From assembly GCF_002020355.1 (NCBI RefSeq), contig NZ_MPZV01000001.1, positions 806,001 through 870,000 on the forward strand: a stretch of 64,000 bases of DNA, in the 5' to 3' direction. Position 1 is the stretch's first letter; the number at the start of each line of letters is the position of its first letter. The position numbers were made by a program, and so were the translations under genes. Source of the DNA: Thioclava sediminum (lineage in GTDB: Bacteria > Pseudomonadota > Alphaproteobacteria > Rhodobacterales > Rhodobacteraceae). The notes beneath the pieces were generated by a model that was not told the DNA's origin, did not search any database, and saw nothing but the letters and a program-made list of their open reading frames with translations. Shown here one piece after another: positions 26,709 through 35,448 of the stretch.

Positions 26709-27152
26709 CTAGAATTGATCTTCCAGCGCCGCGGCCCCGGTCATCATCTGAGCCGAGACCTTGCTGAACAACTCGGCCCAGTCGGCGGCCAGCTCGGGCG
26801 TCCAGTGATCGCCCAGCTTGGCCGCGAGGCCCGCGATCACCGCCTCTGACAGCCACGTGTAATAGTCCGGCTCGGCGCCGAACAGCACATGCATCTGGCC
26901 GAGGCCGGGCAGTTCCAGCTCCTGCTCCTCGGGCGGATCGAGCGTGGAGAGGATCACCTCCATCATCGCGGCATATTTCAGCTGCTGCCCGCCTTCGCTG
27001 TTGGGCAGCACCTGATCAAGCTCGGGATGGACCGCGAAAAGCCGCGCGAAGGCGTCGCGAAACAGCGACGGGTCTTCGAAGTCGAGCCGCGCCGCGCTGG
27101 CTTTCACCCGCGCCGCACGCTCTGCTGGCAAAAGTGGTTCAGTGATCGTCAT
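26709..27152 (-). CDS. single-domain globin
   Basis: A 147-residue globin of the flavohaemoglobin-like class, without reductase domain. The likely proximal His is in [18 protein letters not shown], the helix E/F area includes [15 protein letters not shown], and the C-terminus carries [24 protein letters not shown], the usual H-helix pattern. A distal Tyr/Gln as in NO dioxygenases is not obvious. Such globins bind O2 or NO. It overlaps the upstream zinc-finger gene by 14 bp, and the two form a small operon. Confidence 0.8.
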   Translation of the reverse strand: MTITEPLLPAERAARVKASAARLDFEDPSLFRDAFARLFAVHPELDQVLPNSEGGQQLKYAAMMEVILSTLDPPEEQELELPGLGQMHVLFGAEPDYYTWLSEAVIAGLAAKLGDHWTPELAADWAELFSKVSAQMMTGAAALEDQF

Positions 27153-27345
27153 GCGCGTGATCGCGATCGATCACATATTTCTTGTCGCAATAGCCGCATT
27201 CGACGAAACCGGTGTCACGCGGAATCGACAGCCAGACGCGCGGATGACCCAACGCCCCCTCGCCGCCATCGCAGGCGACCTTCCAGGTGGTGACGACCTC
27301 GGTCTCGGGTGCCTCGGGGGCATTAGGCGAATGGGTGGCAGTCAT
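27139..27345 (-). CDS. zinc-finger domain protein (NDUFS6-like)
   Basis: A 68-residue protein with a single zinc site built from Cys near 26 and His near 35 ([16 protein letters not shown]) plus CGYC further on ([18 protein letters not shown]), the pattern of the CHCC-type zinc finger also found in complex I subunit NDUFS6. The C-terminus adds further His/Asp. The start at 27345 (MTATHSPN) is preceded by GGAGC; a longer form from 27369 is possible. The gene precedes and overlaps the globin gene. Confidence 0.8.
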   Translation of the reverse strand: MTATHSPNAPEAPETEVVTTWKVACDGGEGALGHPRVWLSIPRDTGFVECGYCDKKYVIDRDHAHDDH

Positions 27346-27425
27346 GGATGCTCCGTCTATATAAGGCACGAAAACCGCGCCCTGAATTTGGGCTTCATTC
27401 TAGCAATCGCGAAAGGCGGGGCAAG

Positions 27426-28358
27426 TTGGAACAGCAGGCAATCGAAGTTACCGGGCTGCGCAAGACCTATGCAGGCGGCAAGAAGCAGGCACCGAAGGAA
27501 GCGTTGAAGGGGCTCGACCTATCGATCCCGGAAGGCTCGATCTTCGGGCTGCTGGGGCCGAACGGGGCGGGCAAGTCGACGCTGATCAATATTCTTGCGG
27601 GTCTGGTGAAGAAAACCGACGGGCGCGTCGTGATCTGGGGATTCGATCAGGACGTGAACCCGCGCCAGTCGCGCGCCGCGATCGGGGTGATGCCGCAGGA
27701 ATTGAACATGGACCCGTTCTTCACGCCGCGCGCGGCGCTGGAGATGCAAGCGGGGCTTTACGGCGTGCCGAAATCCGAGCGCTGGACCGATGAAATTCTC
27801 GAACTGGTGGGGCTGTCGGACAAGGCCGAGGCCTATGCGCGCAACCTCTCGGGCGGGATGAAGCGGCGGCTATTGCTGGCCAAGGCGCTGGTGCATCGGC
27901 CGCAGATCCTCGTGCTGGACGAACCCACGGCAGGCGTCGATATCGAGCTGCGCGCGATGCTCTGGCGCAATGTCCGCAAGCTCAACGAGCAGGGCATGAC
28001 GATCATCCTCACGACCCACTACCTCGAGGAAGCCGAGGAGATGTGCGACGAGATCGCGATCATCAACAATGGCGAGCTGATCGTGCGCGACACCACACCG
28101 AACCTTCTCAAGCGGATGGACCGCAAGGCGCTGGTGGTCGAGCCGCGCAATGAGGTTAGCCAAGAGATTCGCCTGCCCGAAGGCGTCACCATGGAGACCC
28201 GCGCGGGCGGCCAGATGGCGTTTTCCTATTCGCGCACCGACACCTCGGCGGAGGATATCCTCGATGCGCTGCGCGCAGCCGATGTCGAGATTCGCGACAT
28301 CGCGAGCGAACAGCCGGGGCTGGAGGAAGTCTTCGTCTCGCTGACCTCGAACCGTTAA
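27426..28358 (+). CDS. ABC transporter ATP-binding protein, probable TTG start
   Basis: A 310-residue ATPase of the ABC-2/drug-type export class. Walker A is GPNGAGKST, the signature LSGGMKRRLLLAKAL, Walker B ILVLDEPTAGVD, and the H-loop sits in TIILTTHYLEEAEEM. A C-terminal extension of about 80 residues (from ALVVEPRNEV) is of the DUF4162 type. The start is taken as TTG 27426 after AAGGCGGGG, giving MEQQAIEVTGLRK; an ATG at 27348 would add a non-conserved arginine-rich segment. No permease gene is adjacent, so the partner must be elsewhere. Its stop overlaps the convergent DUF1989 gene. Confidence 0.85.
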   Translation: MEQQAIEVTGLRKTYAGGKKQAPKEALKGLDLSIPEGSIFGLLGPNGAGKSTLINILAGLVKKTDGRVVIWGFDQDVNPRQSRAAIGVMPQELNMDPFFTPRAALEMQAGLYGVPKSERWTDEILELVGLSDKAEAYARNLSGGMKRRLLLAKALVHRPQILVLDEPTAGVDIELRAMLWRNVRKLNEQGMTIILTTHYLEEAEEMCDEIAIINNGELIVRDTTPNLLKRMDRKALVVEPRNEVSQEIRLPEGVTMETRAGGQMAFSYSRTDTSAEDILDALRAADVEIRDIASEQPGLEEVFVSLTSNR

Positions 28359-29212
28359 AGCCCGTGGCTGCGGTCGTAGGCGTTGGGCGCAGGCGGCGCC
28401 CAGCCTTCGGGCGCTGATTTCGGGCGGTAGATTTCGACGCCCAGCGGGTAGCAGGCCGCCGTATCCGAGCTGTGCTCGGACGAGCAATCCCCGCCCGGAC
28501 AGGCCGAGAGCACGCCCAGCAGATCGGACTCCGCGAAGAATTCGAGGTAATCGCCGGGGCGCACCGGGCTCGCCTTCATGAAATACTGCCCGGTGTCGCG
28601 CGTGAAGCCGGTGCACATGAAGACGTTGAGCACGTCATGGACCAGCGCCTCCGTCTCGCGCAGCGGCAGATCGCGGGCCTCGGCCAGCGCGCGGGTCAGA
28701 TTCGAATGGCAGCAATGGTGATACTGCCCGCCATCGGACAGCAGGCAATGCGTGTAGGGATCGCAGCGTGTCCCGATCACGTCATGGACCGAGCCGCCGA
28801 AGGCGTCGATGCCATACCAGTCGAGCGTGTCCTCGGTGATCGTCGCCAGCGGACGCATCGTCGGAAAGCCCGACCACATCCGGTCGCCGCGGCTCAGATG
28901 CGTGCCATGCAGCGCGCGCGTCTTGCCCGAATAGAACCGCTCTGACAGATCCGCCGAGAACAGGTTCAGATCGCCCACCTGCGGCCCCTCGACCGAAGTG
29001 ATGCGGAAGAAATGGCCGGCGGGCACGTCGAAAGCCAGCGCCTCGCGCGGGGGCACGCGCAGATCGGCGATCTTCTCCCAGCTCTCACGCGCGGCGCGAT
29101 AGGCGGACAGATCCGGCGCGGGCAGCGCGTCGGTCGGGTAACAGATCACCGGCGCGATATCGCGGCGGGCTTCGGCGTCTTCAGGTGCGGCGTGCTCGGG
29201 CGTCGGATGCAT
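28355..29212 (-). CDS. urea carboxylase-associated (DUF1989) family protein
   Basis: A 285-residue protein of the DUF1989 family. Conserved features are AFDVPAGHFFRITSVEGPQV, DLNLFSADLSERFYSGKTR, GTRCDPYTHCLL with its Cys and His, YHHCCHSNL (a likely metal-binding cluster), NVFMCTGF and SACPGGDCSSEHS. Relatives sit beside urea carboxylase genes, but no urea genes are near this copy. The many Cys/His suggest a metal-binding enzyme; some relatives act in guanidine or urea catabolism. The ATG at 29212 is followed immediately by MHPTPEHAAPED and preceded by GGAGG-like sequence. Confidence 0.85.
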   Translation of the reverse strand: MHPTPEHAAPEDAEARRDIAPVICYPTDALPAPDLSAYRAARESWEKIADLRVPPREALAFDVPAGHFFRITSVEGPQVGDLNLFSADLSERFYSGKTRALHGTHLSRGDRMWSGFPTMRPLATITEDTLDWYGIDAFGGSVHDVIGTRCDPYTHCLLSDGGQYHHCCHSNLTRALAEARDLPLRETEALVHDVLNVFMCTGFTRDTGQYFMKASPVRPGDYLEFFAESDLLGVLSACPGGDCSSEHSSDTAACYPLGVEIYRPKSAPEGWAPPAPNAYDRSHGL

Positions 29213-29273
29213 GGGGCTCCCTCCTTGTCGCGGCCACTCTGCCCTGCCCCGACCAAGAGCGAAAGGCGCAAAG

Positions 29274-29296
29274 AAAAACCCCGACCGAAGCCGGGG
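29274..29296 (-). terminator. intrinsic terminator of the small gene at 29.4 kb
   Basis: Read on the minus strand, CCCCGGCTTCGGTCGGGG forms a short GC hairpin followed by five T. Confidence 0.8.
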
Positions 29297-29329
29297 CAGT
29301 CACGACAGAACTATTCGGGAGGTCACCGC

Positions 29330-29506
29330 TCAAGCCGCGGTGTAATACTCGTACATCAGCTCGACCGCTTCGAGACCGTCGGTATTTTCGGTCTTCGCGG
29401 TCGGGATGAATACGGGCGTGGACTTCTCAGGGGTGTAGTAAGCCAGATGCTCTTCGGCCACCTGGATCGGTTGCGCCCCTTTGGGGAATTTGACGATGTC
29501 GACCAT
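29330..29506 (-). CDS. small hypothetical protein
   Basis: A 58-residue, acidic, soluble protein (MVDIVKFPKGAQPIQVAEEH at the start, ELMYEYYTAA at the end). The ATG at 29506 follows GGAGAG, and a terminator lies behind it, so it is a separate short transcript. Its upstream region contains the element ATTTGCCGCAACGCAG that also precedes the malyl-CoA gene at 36.3 kb. I do not recognise a family. Confidence 0.7.
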   Translation of the reverse strand: MVDIVKFPKGAQPIQVAEEHLAYYTPEKSTPVFIPTAKTENTDGLEAVELMYEYYTAA

Positions 29507-29602
29507 GGAACTCTCTCCAGTCACGTTTCGAGTTCCTCCCTGACACCCGATTTAGGGATTTTTCCGCGGATTCAAACCCAAAATGCTGCATGCGCGATAT
29601 GC

Positions 29603-29620
29603 ATTTGCCGCAACGCAGCA
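29603..29620. promoter_or_regulatory. repeated regulatory-like element, copy 1
   Basis: ATTTGCCGCAACGCAG followed by C and five A. The same 16 bases occur at 36376-36391. The minus-strand reading contains CTGCGTTGCGG, one base off the CTGC-N3-GCAG form described for PhaR sites in Paracoccus-type bacteria. Confidence 0.5.
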
Positions 29621-29643
29621 AAAAGGGCGGCTCGCGCCGCCCC
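29620..29643 (-). terminator. intrinsic terminator of the sdh operon
   Basis: On the minus strand GGGCGGC-GCGA-GCCGCCC followed by TTTTT, 54 bp after the sdhB stop. Confidence 0.85.
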
Positions 29644-29696
29644 TTCCACAAATCGTTGAGGGTGAACCATAGACTCACCCCAAAATATGCATCGGA

Positions 29697-30473
29697 TCAG
29701 ACGACCCGGTTGACCTGCATCCGCTTGATCTCGGCGATCGCTTTCGCCGGGTTCAGACCTTTCGGGCAGGTCTTGGTGCAGTTCATGATCGTGTGGCAAC
29801 GATAGAGCTTGAAGGGGTCTTCGAGCTGATCGAGACGCTCTGCCGTCGCTTCGTCGCGGCTGTCGATGATCCAACGATAGGCGTGCAGCAGCGCTGCCGG
29901 GCCGAGATATTTGTCACCGTTCCACCAGTAGCTCGGGCACGAGGTCGAGCACGAGGCGCACATGACGCACTCATACAGACCGTCGAGCTTCTTGCGGTCC
30001 TCGATCGACTGGCGCCATTCCTTCTCGGGACGGTTCGTCTTGGTCTCGAGCCACGGCATGATCGACGCGTGCTGGGCGTAGAACATGGTCAGGTCGGGGA
30101 TCAGGTCTTTCACCACCGGCATGTGCGGCAGCGGGTAGATCTTCACGTCGCCCTTGACCTCGTCGAGGCCGTAGATACAGGCCAGCGTGTTGATCCCGTC
30201 GATGTTCATCGCGCAGGAGCCACAGATGCCTTCGCGGCAGGAGCGGCGGAAGGTCAGCGTCGGGTCGATCTCGTTCTTGATCTTCAAGAGCGCGTCGAGA
30301 ACCATCGGCCCGCACTTATCCATGTCGATGAAATAAGTGTCGAGACGCGGGTTCTCCCCGGTATCCGGGTCCCAGCGATAGATCTGGAACTTGCGGATAT
30401 TCTTGCCATCCGGCTTCGGCCAGGTCTTGCCGACGCGGATCTTGGAATTCTTCGGAAGCGTGAACTGAACCAT
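29697..30473 (-). CDS. sdhB: succinate dehydrogenase iron-sulfur subunit
   Basis: A 258-residue iron-sulfur subunit of complex II, which passes electrons from the flavoprotein to ubiquinone at the inner membrane. The [2Fe-2S] ligands are in [15 protein letters not shown] with a later Cys, and the [4Fe-4S] and [3Fe-4S] ligands in [16 protein letters not shown] and [12 protein letters not shown]. All clusters are complete. It is the last gene of sdhC-sdhD-sdhA-lipoprotein-sdhB and has its own ribosome binding site AAGGGG. Confidence 0.98.
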   Translation of the reverse strand: MVQFTLPKNSKIRVGKTWPKPDGKNIRKFQIYRWDPDTGENPRLDTYFIDMDKCGPMVLDALLKIKNEIDPTLTFRRSCREGICGSCAMNIDGINTLACIYGLDEVKGDVKIYPLPHMPVVKDLIPDLTMFYAQHASIMPWLETKTNRPEKEWRQSIEDRKKLDGLYECVMCASCSTSCPSYWWNGDKYLGPAALLHAYRWIIDSRDEATAERLDQLEDPFKLYRCHTIMNCTKTCPKGLNPAKAIAEIKRMQVNRVV

Positions 30474-30490
30474 GGTTGGTCCCCTTTCCG

Positions 30491-30778
30491 TCAGTACGAA
30501 TAGAGCGGCCGCGTGGGCATTCGGCCGGATTTTCTGAAAACGCAGGAGTCGTAGGCCGCAGAGGGATCGCCCTGCACATAGGCCCCGACATTGAGCTCGA
30601 CCTTCATGTTCGAGCGGAAGCCGTCATTGGTCACCCCCATGCCCGCCTCGCCCGAGATGGGCGGTTTGGGCGCAAACTGGGCGTAGCACTGGCGCTCGGC
30701 CTGCTCGACCGGAATAGGGCCGCAAGCGGCAAGGCTAAGCCCTGCCGCGAGAAGCCCATATGCCGGTGCGTGACGCAT
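30491..30778 (-). CDS. small lipoprotein inside the sdh operon
   Basis: A 95-residue protein with a lipobox (GLSLAAC, Cys near residue 19), so probably a periplasmic-facing lipoprotein. The mature part is short and polar with two further Cys (ERQCYAQF and YDSCVFRK), which may form a disulfide. Its start overlaps the sdhA stop (ATGA at 30778-30780) and it ends 18 bp before sdhB, so it is transcribed and probably coupled with succinate dehydrogenase. I do not know a function; a role in complex II assembly or in envelope sensing of respiration is conjecture. Confidence 0.8.
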   Translation of the reverse strand: MRHAPAYGLLAAGLSLAACGPIPVEQAERQCYAQFAPKPPISGEAGMGVTNDGFRSNMKVELNVGAYVQGDPSAAYDSCVFRKSGRMPTRPLYSY

Positions 30779-32583
30779 CAGTAGACCCGCTTCTTCGGCG
30801 CGATCTTCTTGATCTCGATCCCGCCCTGATCCTCGGGGGTCAGCGGGTCCATGTGGACCGGGCGGAAGGTCAGATCGACATTCGCGCCTTCCACATGCAT
30901 GATCGAGTGCTTGCGCCATTCGGTGTCGTCGCGATCGGGATAGTCCTCGTGGGCGTGCGCCCCGCGGCTTTCCTTGCGCGCCTCGGCCCCGACGATGGTC
31001 GCCAGCGCGTTCGGCATCAGGTTCTCGAGTTCCAGCGTTTCCATCAGGTCCGAGTTCCAGATCAGCGAGCGGTCGGTGACCTTGAGATCGTCGAGCTTGG
31101 CGGCGACCGCCTTCATCTTCTCGACACCCTCGGCCAGCGTCTTGTCGGTGCGGAACACCGCCGCATCCGCCTGCATCGTGCGCTGCATCTCGTCGCGCAG
31201 CTCGGCAGTCGGCGTGCCGCCATCGGCGTAGCGCACCTTGTCGAAGCGCTCGAAGATCGCATCGATCTTGGCTTTCGGGATCACCGGGTTGGACGCATCC
31301 GCGTCGACGACCTTGCCAGCGCGGATCGCAGCGGCACGGCCGAAGACCACGAGGTCGATCAGCGAGTTGGAGCCCAGACGGTTCGCACCGTGCACAGACG
31401 CCGAGCCCGCCTCGCCCACGGCCATCAGGCCGGGCACGATCGCATCGGGGTCGCCCTCTTTCGGGTTGATGACCTCGCCGTGGTAGTTCGTCGGAATGCC
31501 ACCCATGTTGTAGTGCACGGTCGGCAGAACCGGGATCGGCTCTTTGGTGACGTCGACGCCGGCGAAGATCTTCGCCGATTCCGAGATCCCCGGCAGACGC
31601 TCGGCCAGGGCTTCCGGCGGAAGGTGGCTGAGGTTGAGGAAGATGTGGTCCTTGTGCTCGCCCACGCCGCGGCCTTCGCGGATCTCCATGGTCATGCAGC
31701 GCGAGACCACGTCGCGCGACGCCAGATCCTTATAGGTCGGCGCATAACGCTCCATGAAGCGCTCGCCTTCGGAGTTGGTCAGGTAACCACCTTCGCCGCG
31801 TGCGCCTTCGGTGATCAGGCAGCCCGAGCCGTAGATGCCGGTCGGGTGGAATTGCACGAATTCCATGTCCTGCAGTGCGAGACCGGCCCGCGCGACCATG
31901 CCACCACCGTCGCCGGTGCAGGTATGGGCCGAGGTGGCCGAGAAGTAGGCGCGACCGTAACCGCCGGTCGCCAGCACAACCATCTTCGCGTTGAAGACGT
32001 GCATCGTGCCGTCGTCGAGCTTCCAGCAGACGACGCCCTGACACTGCCCGTCATCGGACATGATCAGGTCGATCGCGAAATACTCGATGTAGAACTCTGC
32101 GTTGTTCTTCAGCGACTGACCGTAGAGCGTGTGCAGGATCGCGTGACCGGTGCGGTCCGCGGCGGCACAGGTGCGCTGCACGGGCGGGCCTTCACCGTAT
32201 TCGGTAGTGTGGCCGCCGAAGGGACGCTGGTAGATCTTGCCCTCTTCGGTGCGCGAGAACGGCACGCCGTAATGCTCGAGCTCGTAGACGGCCTTGGGGG
32301 CGTGACGCGCGAGGTATTCCATCGCGTCGTTGTCGCCGAGCCAGTCCGAGCCCTTGATCGTGTCGTACATGTGCCACTGCCAGCTGTCCGGGCCCATGTT
32401 GCCCAAGCTGGCGGCGATACCGCCCTGTGCGGCGACCGTGTGCGAGCGGGTCGGGAAGACCTTGGTCACGCAGGCGGTGCGCAGGCCTTGTTCGGCCATG
32501 CCGAGCGTGGCGCGCAGACCCGAGCCACCGGCGCCGACCACGACCACGTCGTAATTATGCGTTTCGTATTCGTAAGCAGCCAT
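30778..32583 (-). CDS. sdhA: succinate dehydrogenase flavoprotein subunit
   Basis: A 601-residue catalytic subunit oxidising succinate to fumarate. The FAD-binding Rossmann motif is [13 protein letters not shown] at residues about 13-25, the covalent flavin His is in [10 protein letters not shown], and active-site residues are in [20 protein letters not shown] and [13 protein letters not shown]; the C-terminal part contains [16 protein letters not shown]. The start at 32583 ([16 protein letters not shown]) is the family standard. It sits between sdhD (13 bp upstream) and the small lipoprotein gene. Confidence 0.98.
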   Translation of the reverse strand: MAAYEYETHNYDVVVVGAGGSGLRATLGMAEQGLRTACVTKVFPTRSHTVAAQGGIAASLGNMGPDSWQWHMYDTIKGSDWLGDNDAMEYLARHAPKAVYELEHYGVPFSRTEEGKIYQRPFGGHTTEYGEGPPVQRTCAAADRTGHAILHTLYGQSLKNNAEFYIEYFAIDLIMSDDGQCQGVVCWKLDDGTMHVFNAKMVVLATGGYGRAYFSATSAHTCTGDGGGMVARAGLALQDMEFVQFHPTGIYGSGCLITEGARGEGGYLTNSEGERFMERYAPTYKDLASRDVVSRCMTMEIREGRGVGEHKDHIFLNLSHLPPEALAERLPGISESAKIFAGVDVTKEPIPVLPTVHYNMGGIPTNYHGEVINPKEGDPDAIVPGLMAVGEAGSASVHGANRLGSNSLIDLVVFGRAAAIRAGKVVDADASNPVIPKAKIDAIFERFDKVRYADGGTPTAELRDEMQRTMQADAAVFRTDKTLAEGVEKMKAVAAKLDDLKVTDRSLIWNSDLMETLELENLMPNALATIVGAEARKESRGAHAHEDYPDRDDTEWRKHSIMHVEGANVDLTFRPVHMDPLTPEDQGGIEIKKIAPKKRVY

Positions 32584-32596
32584 TATCTCGTCCCGT

Positions 32597-32989
32597 TCAG
32601 TTGCCCAGCAGAAGGCCGATGAAGACCATCTTGCCGAGTGCATAGAGTGCGGTCGCCATGATCACGTAAGCCAGCGAATGCATCGCGATCTTGGTCGCCT
32701 TTGCGGCGGTGCCGTGGATGTAGTCCTCGATCCAGATCTCGGTGCCCTTCGCGAAGTGGCGCATGCCGACGATCACGACCAGCGCGGTCAGGATGGCCGG
32801 GAAGGGCTTCGAGAAGGTCGTGATCACGGTCTGCTGATCGGCGCCGAGCGTGGTGCCGACGATGTAGAGCCAGGTCGGGATCATGAAGGCGAGAGCCACG
32901 GCCGAGGCCGACATCCACCAGTGATGCTCGGGGCCGGTGCCCGAGGCGCCCTTGCCCACGGCGCGCTTGCGGTCGGTGAGGTAACGCAT
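32597..32989 (-). CDS. sdhD: succinate dehydrogenase membrane anchor subunit
   Basis: A 130-residue protein with three predicted transmembrane helices ([57 protein letters not shown]). [19 protein letters not shown] contains the His expected to ligate haem b and residues near the quinone site. With SdhC it anchors complex II in the cytoplasmic membrane. It is 11 bp after sdhC. Confidence 0.93.
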   Translation of the reverse strand: MRYLTDRKRAVGKGASGTGPEHHWWMSASAVALAFMIPTWLYIVGTTLGADQQTVITTFSKPFPAILTALVVIVGMRHFAKGTEIWIEDYIHGTAAKATKIAMHSLAYVIMATALYALGKMVFIGLLLGN

Positions 32990-33000
32990 GAGGGCCTCCG

Positions 33001-33390
33001 TCAGAATTGGATGATGATGAGGGTCAGCACGGTCAGCACGACCGAACCGATGGTGCAGATCCAGCCGAGCATCTCGGCGGATTTGATGTCCATGTATTTA
33101 CCCGCATCGAAGATGAGGTGCCGGATGCCGGCGAGGTAGTGATACCAGACGCCCAGCAGCGACAGAGTGAAGACGAGATCGCCGAACCACGAGGTCGCGA
33201 TCGCGTTCACGAAGTTGAAGTAGTCGGGGCTGGTCGCGGCGGCGAGAAGCCACCAGACGAGCAGCAGCACGCCGACGATGATGCCGTTGCCGGTGATCCG
33301 CGTCATGATCGACGAGAAAGACGTCATCTGCGGGCGGTAAATTTGAAGGTGCGGGGAAAGCGGACGCTCAACCTGTTTCGCTTCAGCCAT
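33001..33390 (-). CDS. sdhC: succinate dehydrogenase cytochrome b556 subunit
   Basis: A 129-residue membrane subunit. The N-terminal signature RPLSPHLQIYRPQMTSFSSI contains the Ser/Arg of the quinone pocket, three hydrophobic helices follow, and YHYLAGIRHLIFD holds the haem-ligating His. The ATG at 33390 follows AAAGGGA; a longer version from 33444 lacks support. It is the first gene of the operon, with a 170-bp leader that ends at the paired GTGATCAC sites. Confidence 0.95.
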   Translation of the reverse strand: MAEAKQVERPLSPHLQIYRPQMTSFSSIMTRITGNGIIVGVLLLVWWLLAAATSPDYFNFVNAIATSWFGDLVFTLSLLGVWYHYLAGIRHLIFDAGKYMDIKSAEMLGWICTIGSVVLTVLTLIIIQF

Positions 33391-33563
33391 GATCGGTCCC
33401 TTTTCGCTGGGCTCGGCGCTCTCGTCGGCCTCTATCGGAGGCACGCGCTGGCGCGGAGCTGGCCGGAATTGGCTCTTTTAGTAGCGTAAATTTCTCCCAA
33501 GTCACGGGGGGCAAGCTTGAAAACCTGTCATTTACGCATAAAGAGCGGCGAAAAATTCGCTTT

Positions 33564-33594
33564 GTGATCACATAAATTCTGTGCGTGATCACAT
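33564..33594. promoter_or_regulatory. paired GTGATCAC operators upstream of sdhCDAB
   Basis: TGTGATCACA (33564-33573) and CGTGATCACA (33585-33594), with centres exactly 21 bp (two helical turns) apart, located 174-204 bp upstream of the sdhC start. The same pair, with the same spacing, precedes sucC, and a single copy precedes the GntR gene at 58.6 kb. Confidence 0.75.
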
Positions 33595-33601
33595 GTTAAC
33601 G

Positions 33602-33626
33602 CTCGCGGGCGCCCTGCCCCCGCGAG
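33602..33626. terminator. hairpin behind mch, weak terminator candidate
   Basis: CTCGCGGG (33602-33609) and CCCGCGAG (33619-33626) are perfect complements. There is no T-run on the minus strand, so it may only stabilise the mch mRNA end. Confidence 0.4.
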
Positions 33627-33645
33627 TGAGTCTCTCGGGGCGCGA

Positions 33646-34683
33646 TCAGATCGGCATCAGTGCCCAGTAGTCGAGATCGAGCAGCACCTCGGGCAGGTAT
33701 TTGCCGTCTTCTCCCTTATAGGCGAACTCGGGCGCACCCTGCTTCACGGCCACCAGACGCAGACGGATCGCCCCCACGCCGGGCGCGCCGGTCTCGGCCT
33801 TGTCGAGTACTTCCGACCATGCCTTCACCGTATCGCCCGAGAAGCAGGGATTGGCATGCGCCCCGCCATTGAGCGCCACGATCATCTGGGCATTGGCCAA
33901 GCCATTGAACGACAGCGCCCGCGCCATCGAGATCACATGACCGCCATAGATCAGACGCTGGCCGTCCTCGCGGAATGTCGCGTCGAAATGCACCTTGGCG
34001 GTGTTCTGCCACAGGCGCGTGGCGATCATGTGCTCGGCTTCCTCGATGGTGACGCCGTCCACATGGTCGATCTTCTCGCCGATCTCGTAATCGCCCCAGC
34101 GATGCGGCTCGCCTGCCAGATCGAAATCGTAGCCCTCGAAGCTCAGCCCCTCCGGGATCATCAGATCCGCAGGCGCCACGACAGATGCCAGATCGGGCAG
34201 CACGGTCTCAGGCGCAGGCGCATCCAGGTCGCCTTTGCGCACCATCACCCAGCGGACATATTCCAGCACGGTCTCGCCCACCTGGTTCAGCCCGCGGGTG
34301 CGGACATAGACCACGCCGGACTTGCCGTTGGAGTTCTGCTTGACCCCGATCACCTCGGATTCCGAGCGCAGCGTGTCGCCGGGATAGACCGGCTTCAGCC
34401 AGCGCCCTTCCGCATAGCCAAGATTGGCGACCGCGTTCAGCGAGACATCCGGGACCGTCTTGCCGAACACGACGTGGAACGCGATCAGATCGTCGAGGGG
34501 CGAGCCATCCAATCCGCAAGCCGCGGCGAATTCGTCCGATGAATAGAGCGCATGGCGCGCCGGGTAGAGCGCGTGATACAGCGCACGCTCCCCTTCCGCC
34601 ACAGTGCGCGGGATGGCGTGACGGATCACGTCGCCCAGCTTGTAGTCCTCGAAGAAACGGCCCGGATTGGTCTTGCCCATCAT
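33646..34683 (-). CDS. mch: mesaconyl-CoA hydratase (beta-methylmalyl-CoA dehydratase)
   Basis: A 345-residue double hot-dog (MaoC-type) enzyme of the ethylmalonyl-CoA pathway, interconverting mesaconyl-C1-CoA and beta-methylmalyl-CoA. It starts MGKTNPGRFFEDYKLGDVIRH, contains FHVVFGKTVPDVSLNAVANLGYAEGRW in the first domain and a second MaoC half with GDYEIGEKIDHVDGVTIEEAEHM and LIYGGHVISMARALSFNGL. Length equals that of the Rhodobacter enzyme. The ATGATG start overlaps the DUF1737 stop. It is the last gene of mcl2-NnrU-DUF1737-mch, which points to a co-regulated acetate assimilation module. Confidence 0.92.
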   Translation of the reverse strand: MMGKTNPGRFFEDYKLGDVIRHAIPRTVAEGERALYHALYPARHALYSSDEFAAACGLDGSPLDDLIAFHVVFGKTVPDVSLNAVANLGYAEGRWLKPVYPGDTLRSESEVIGVKQNSNGKSGVVYVRTRGLNQVGETVLEYVRWVMVRKGDLDAPAPETVLPDLASVVAPADLMIPEGLSFEGYDFDLAGEPHRWGDYEIGEKIDHVDGVTIEEAEHMIATRLWQNTAKVHFDATFREDGQRLIYGGHVISMARALSFNGLANAQMIVALNGGAHANPCFSGDTVKAWSEVLDKAETGAPGVGAIRLRLVAVKQGAPEFAYKGEDGKYLPEVLLDLDYWALMPI

Positions 34684-34883
34684 TGCTCTCCCAGCTTCAT
34701 GTCGGGGTGATACTCTCCCTCGATCTCTTTGGTCACGGCCTGGGCACAGCGCATCACGCCATTCGCCTGATCGTAGGCATATTGCGGATCGCCATAGAGC
34801 ACCCAGCCCTTGGACAGCGCGAGGCTGACCTTGTGACAGAAGGCCGAGGTGTCTTCCTCGGTCAGAAGGCGGTAGATCTGCAT
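34680..34883 (-). CDS. DUF1737 protein
   Basis: A 67-residue soluble protein (MQIYRLLTEEDTSAFCHKVS, then LSKGWVLYGDPQYAYD) of the DUF1737 family, no known function. It overlaps mch by four bases and follows the NnrU-like gene by one base, so its expression is tied to the ethylmalonyl-CoA pathway genes. Confidence 0.8.
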   Translation of the reverse strand: MQIYRLLTEEDTSAFCHKVSLALSKGWVLYGDPQYAYDQANGVMRCAQAVTKEIEGEYHPDMKLGEQ

Positions 34884-34884
34884 A

Positions 34885-35436
34885 TCAGGCTCCGAACGGG
34901 TTGTGGCCGAACCAGATGTGGATCGAGGCGATCAGGCCGTAGAGGACCAGCGTCCCGACGATCCCGCCGATCTCCTTGCCCATCTTCACCTCGGGGGTGA
35001 CCTTTGCGGGCTTCGACTTCTTGTTGATCAGGATGACCTCGACCACCGCCCAGGCGAGCAGACCGCCGAACAGGATGATCCCCGGCAGGGTCGGATTGAC
35101 CAGAAGGTGCGCGAAGGCCCAAGTCTTCACGCCGGTCAGCTGCGGGTGACGAATCTTGCCGCTGAGCCAGAGCTTCATGCCCGAGACCGCGAACAGATAG
35201 ACCGCGAAGATCATCAGCAGGTTATTGATCCCCTTGAGCGCCGCGTTCGGCGTCCAGAGGTAGAAGACCGGATCGGCAGCGCGCCAGCCGACGAACATCA
35301 GAACGAGGCTGATCAGGAGGAGCGCGGCGACCATCGGACGCTCGGCCCCTTTGAGCGCGCGCCGGAAGCCCGGAAAGATCCGTTTTGCCAGATGTGCGAG
35401 CGACCAGATCAGGACGCCGAGGATGAGTAGTGCCAT
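34885..35436 (-). CDS. NnrU family membrane protein
   Basis: A 183-residue membrane protein with about five hydrophobic segments, beginning MALLILGVLIWSLAHLAKR, with the conserved FVGWRAADPVFYLW and RHPQLTGVKTWAFAHLL blocks of the NnrU family. NnrU was first linked to denitrification in R. sphaeroides and is related in sequence to a zeta-carotene isomerase. No nitrogen-oxide genes lie nearby; here the gene is between mcl2 and DUF1737-mch. Confidence 0.88.
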   Translation of the reverse strand: MALLILGVLIWSLAHLAKRIFPGFRRALKGAERPMVAALLLISLVLMFVGWRAADPVFYLWTPNAALKGINNLLMIFAVYLFAVSGMKLWLSGKIRHPQLTGVKTWAFAHLLVNPTLPGIILFGGLLAWAVVEVILINKKSKPAKVTPEVKMGKEIGGIVGTLVLYGLIASIHIWFGHNPFGA

Positions 35437-35448
35437 TGCGATTGCCTC

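Noticed and set aside
27139-27180. Inverted GTGATCG / CGATCAC sequence near 27160
   Set aside because: It lies inside the coding sequence of the zinc-finger gene and has a four-base spacer, so it is not the GTGATCAC operator.
33564-33594. CRP/FNR-type binding sites
   Set aside because: CRP sites are TGTGA-N6-TCACA and FNR sites TTGAT-N4-ATCAA. Here TGTGA and TCACA touch with no spacer, so neither fits.
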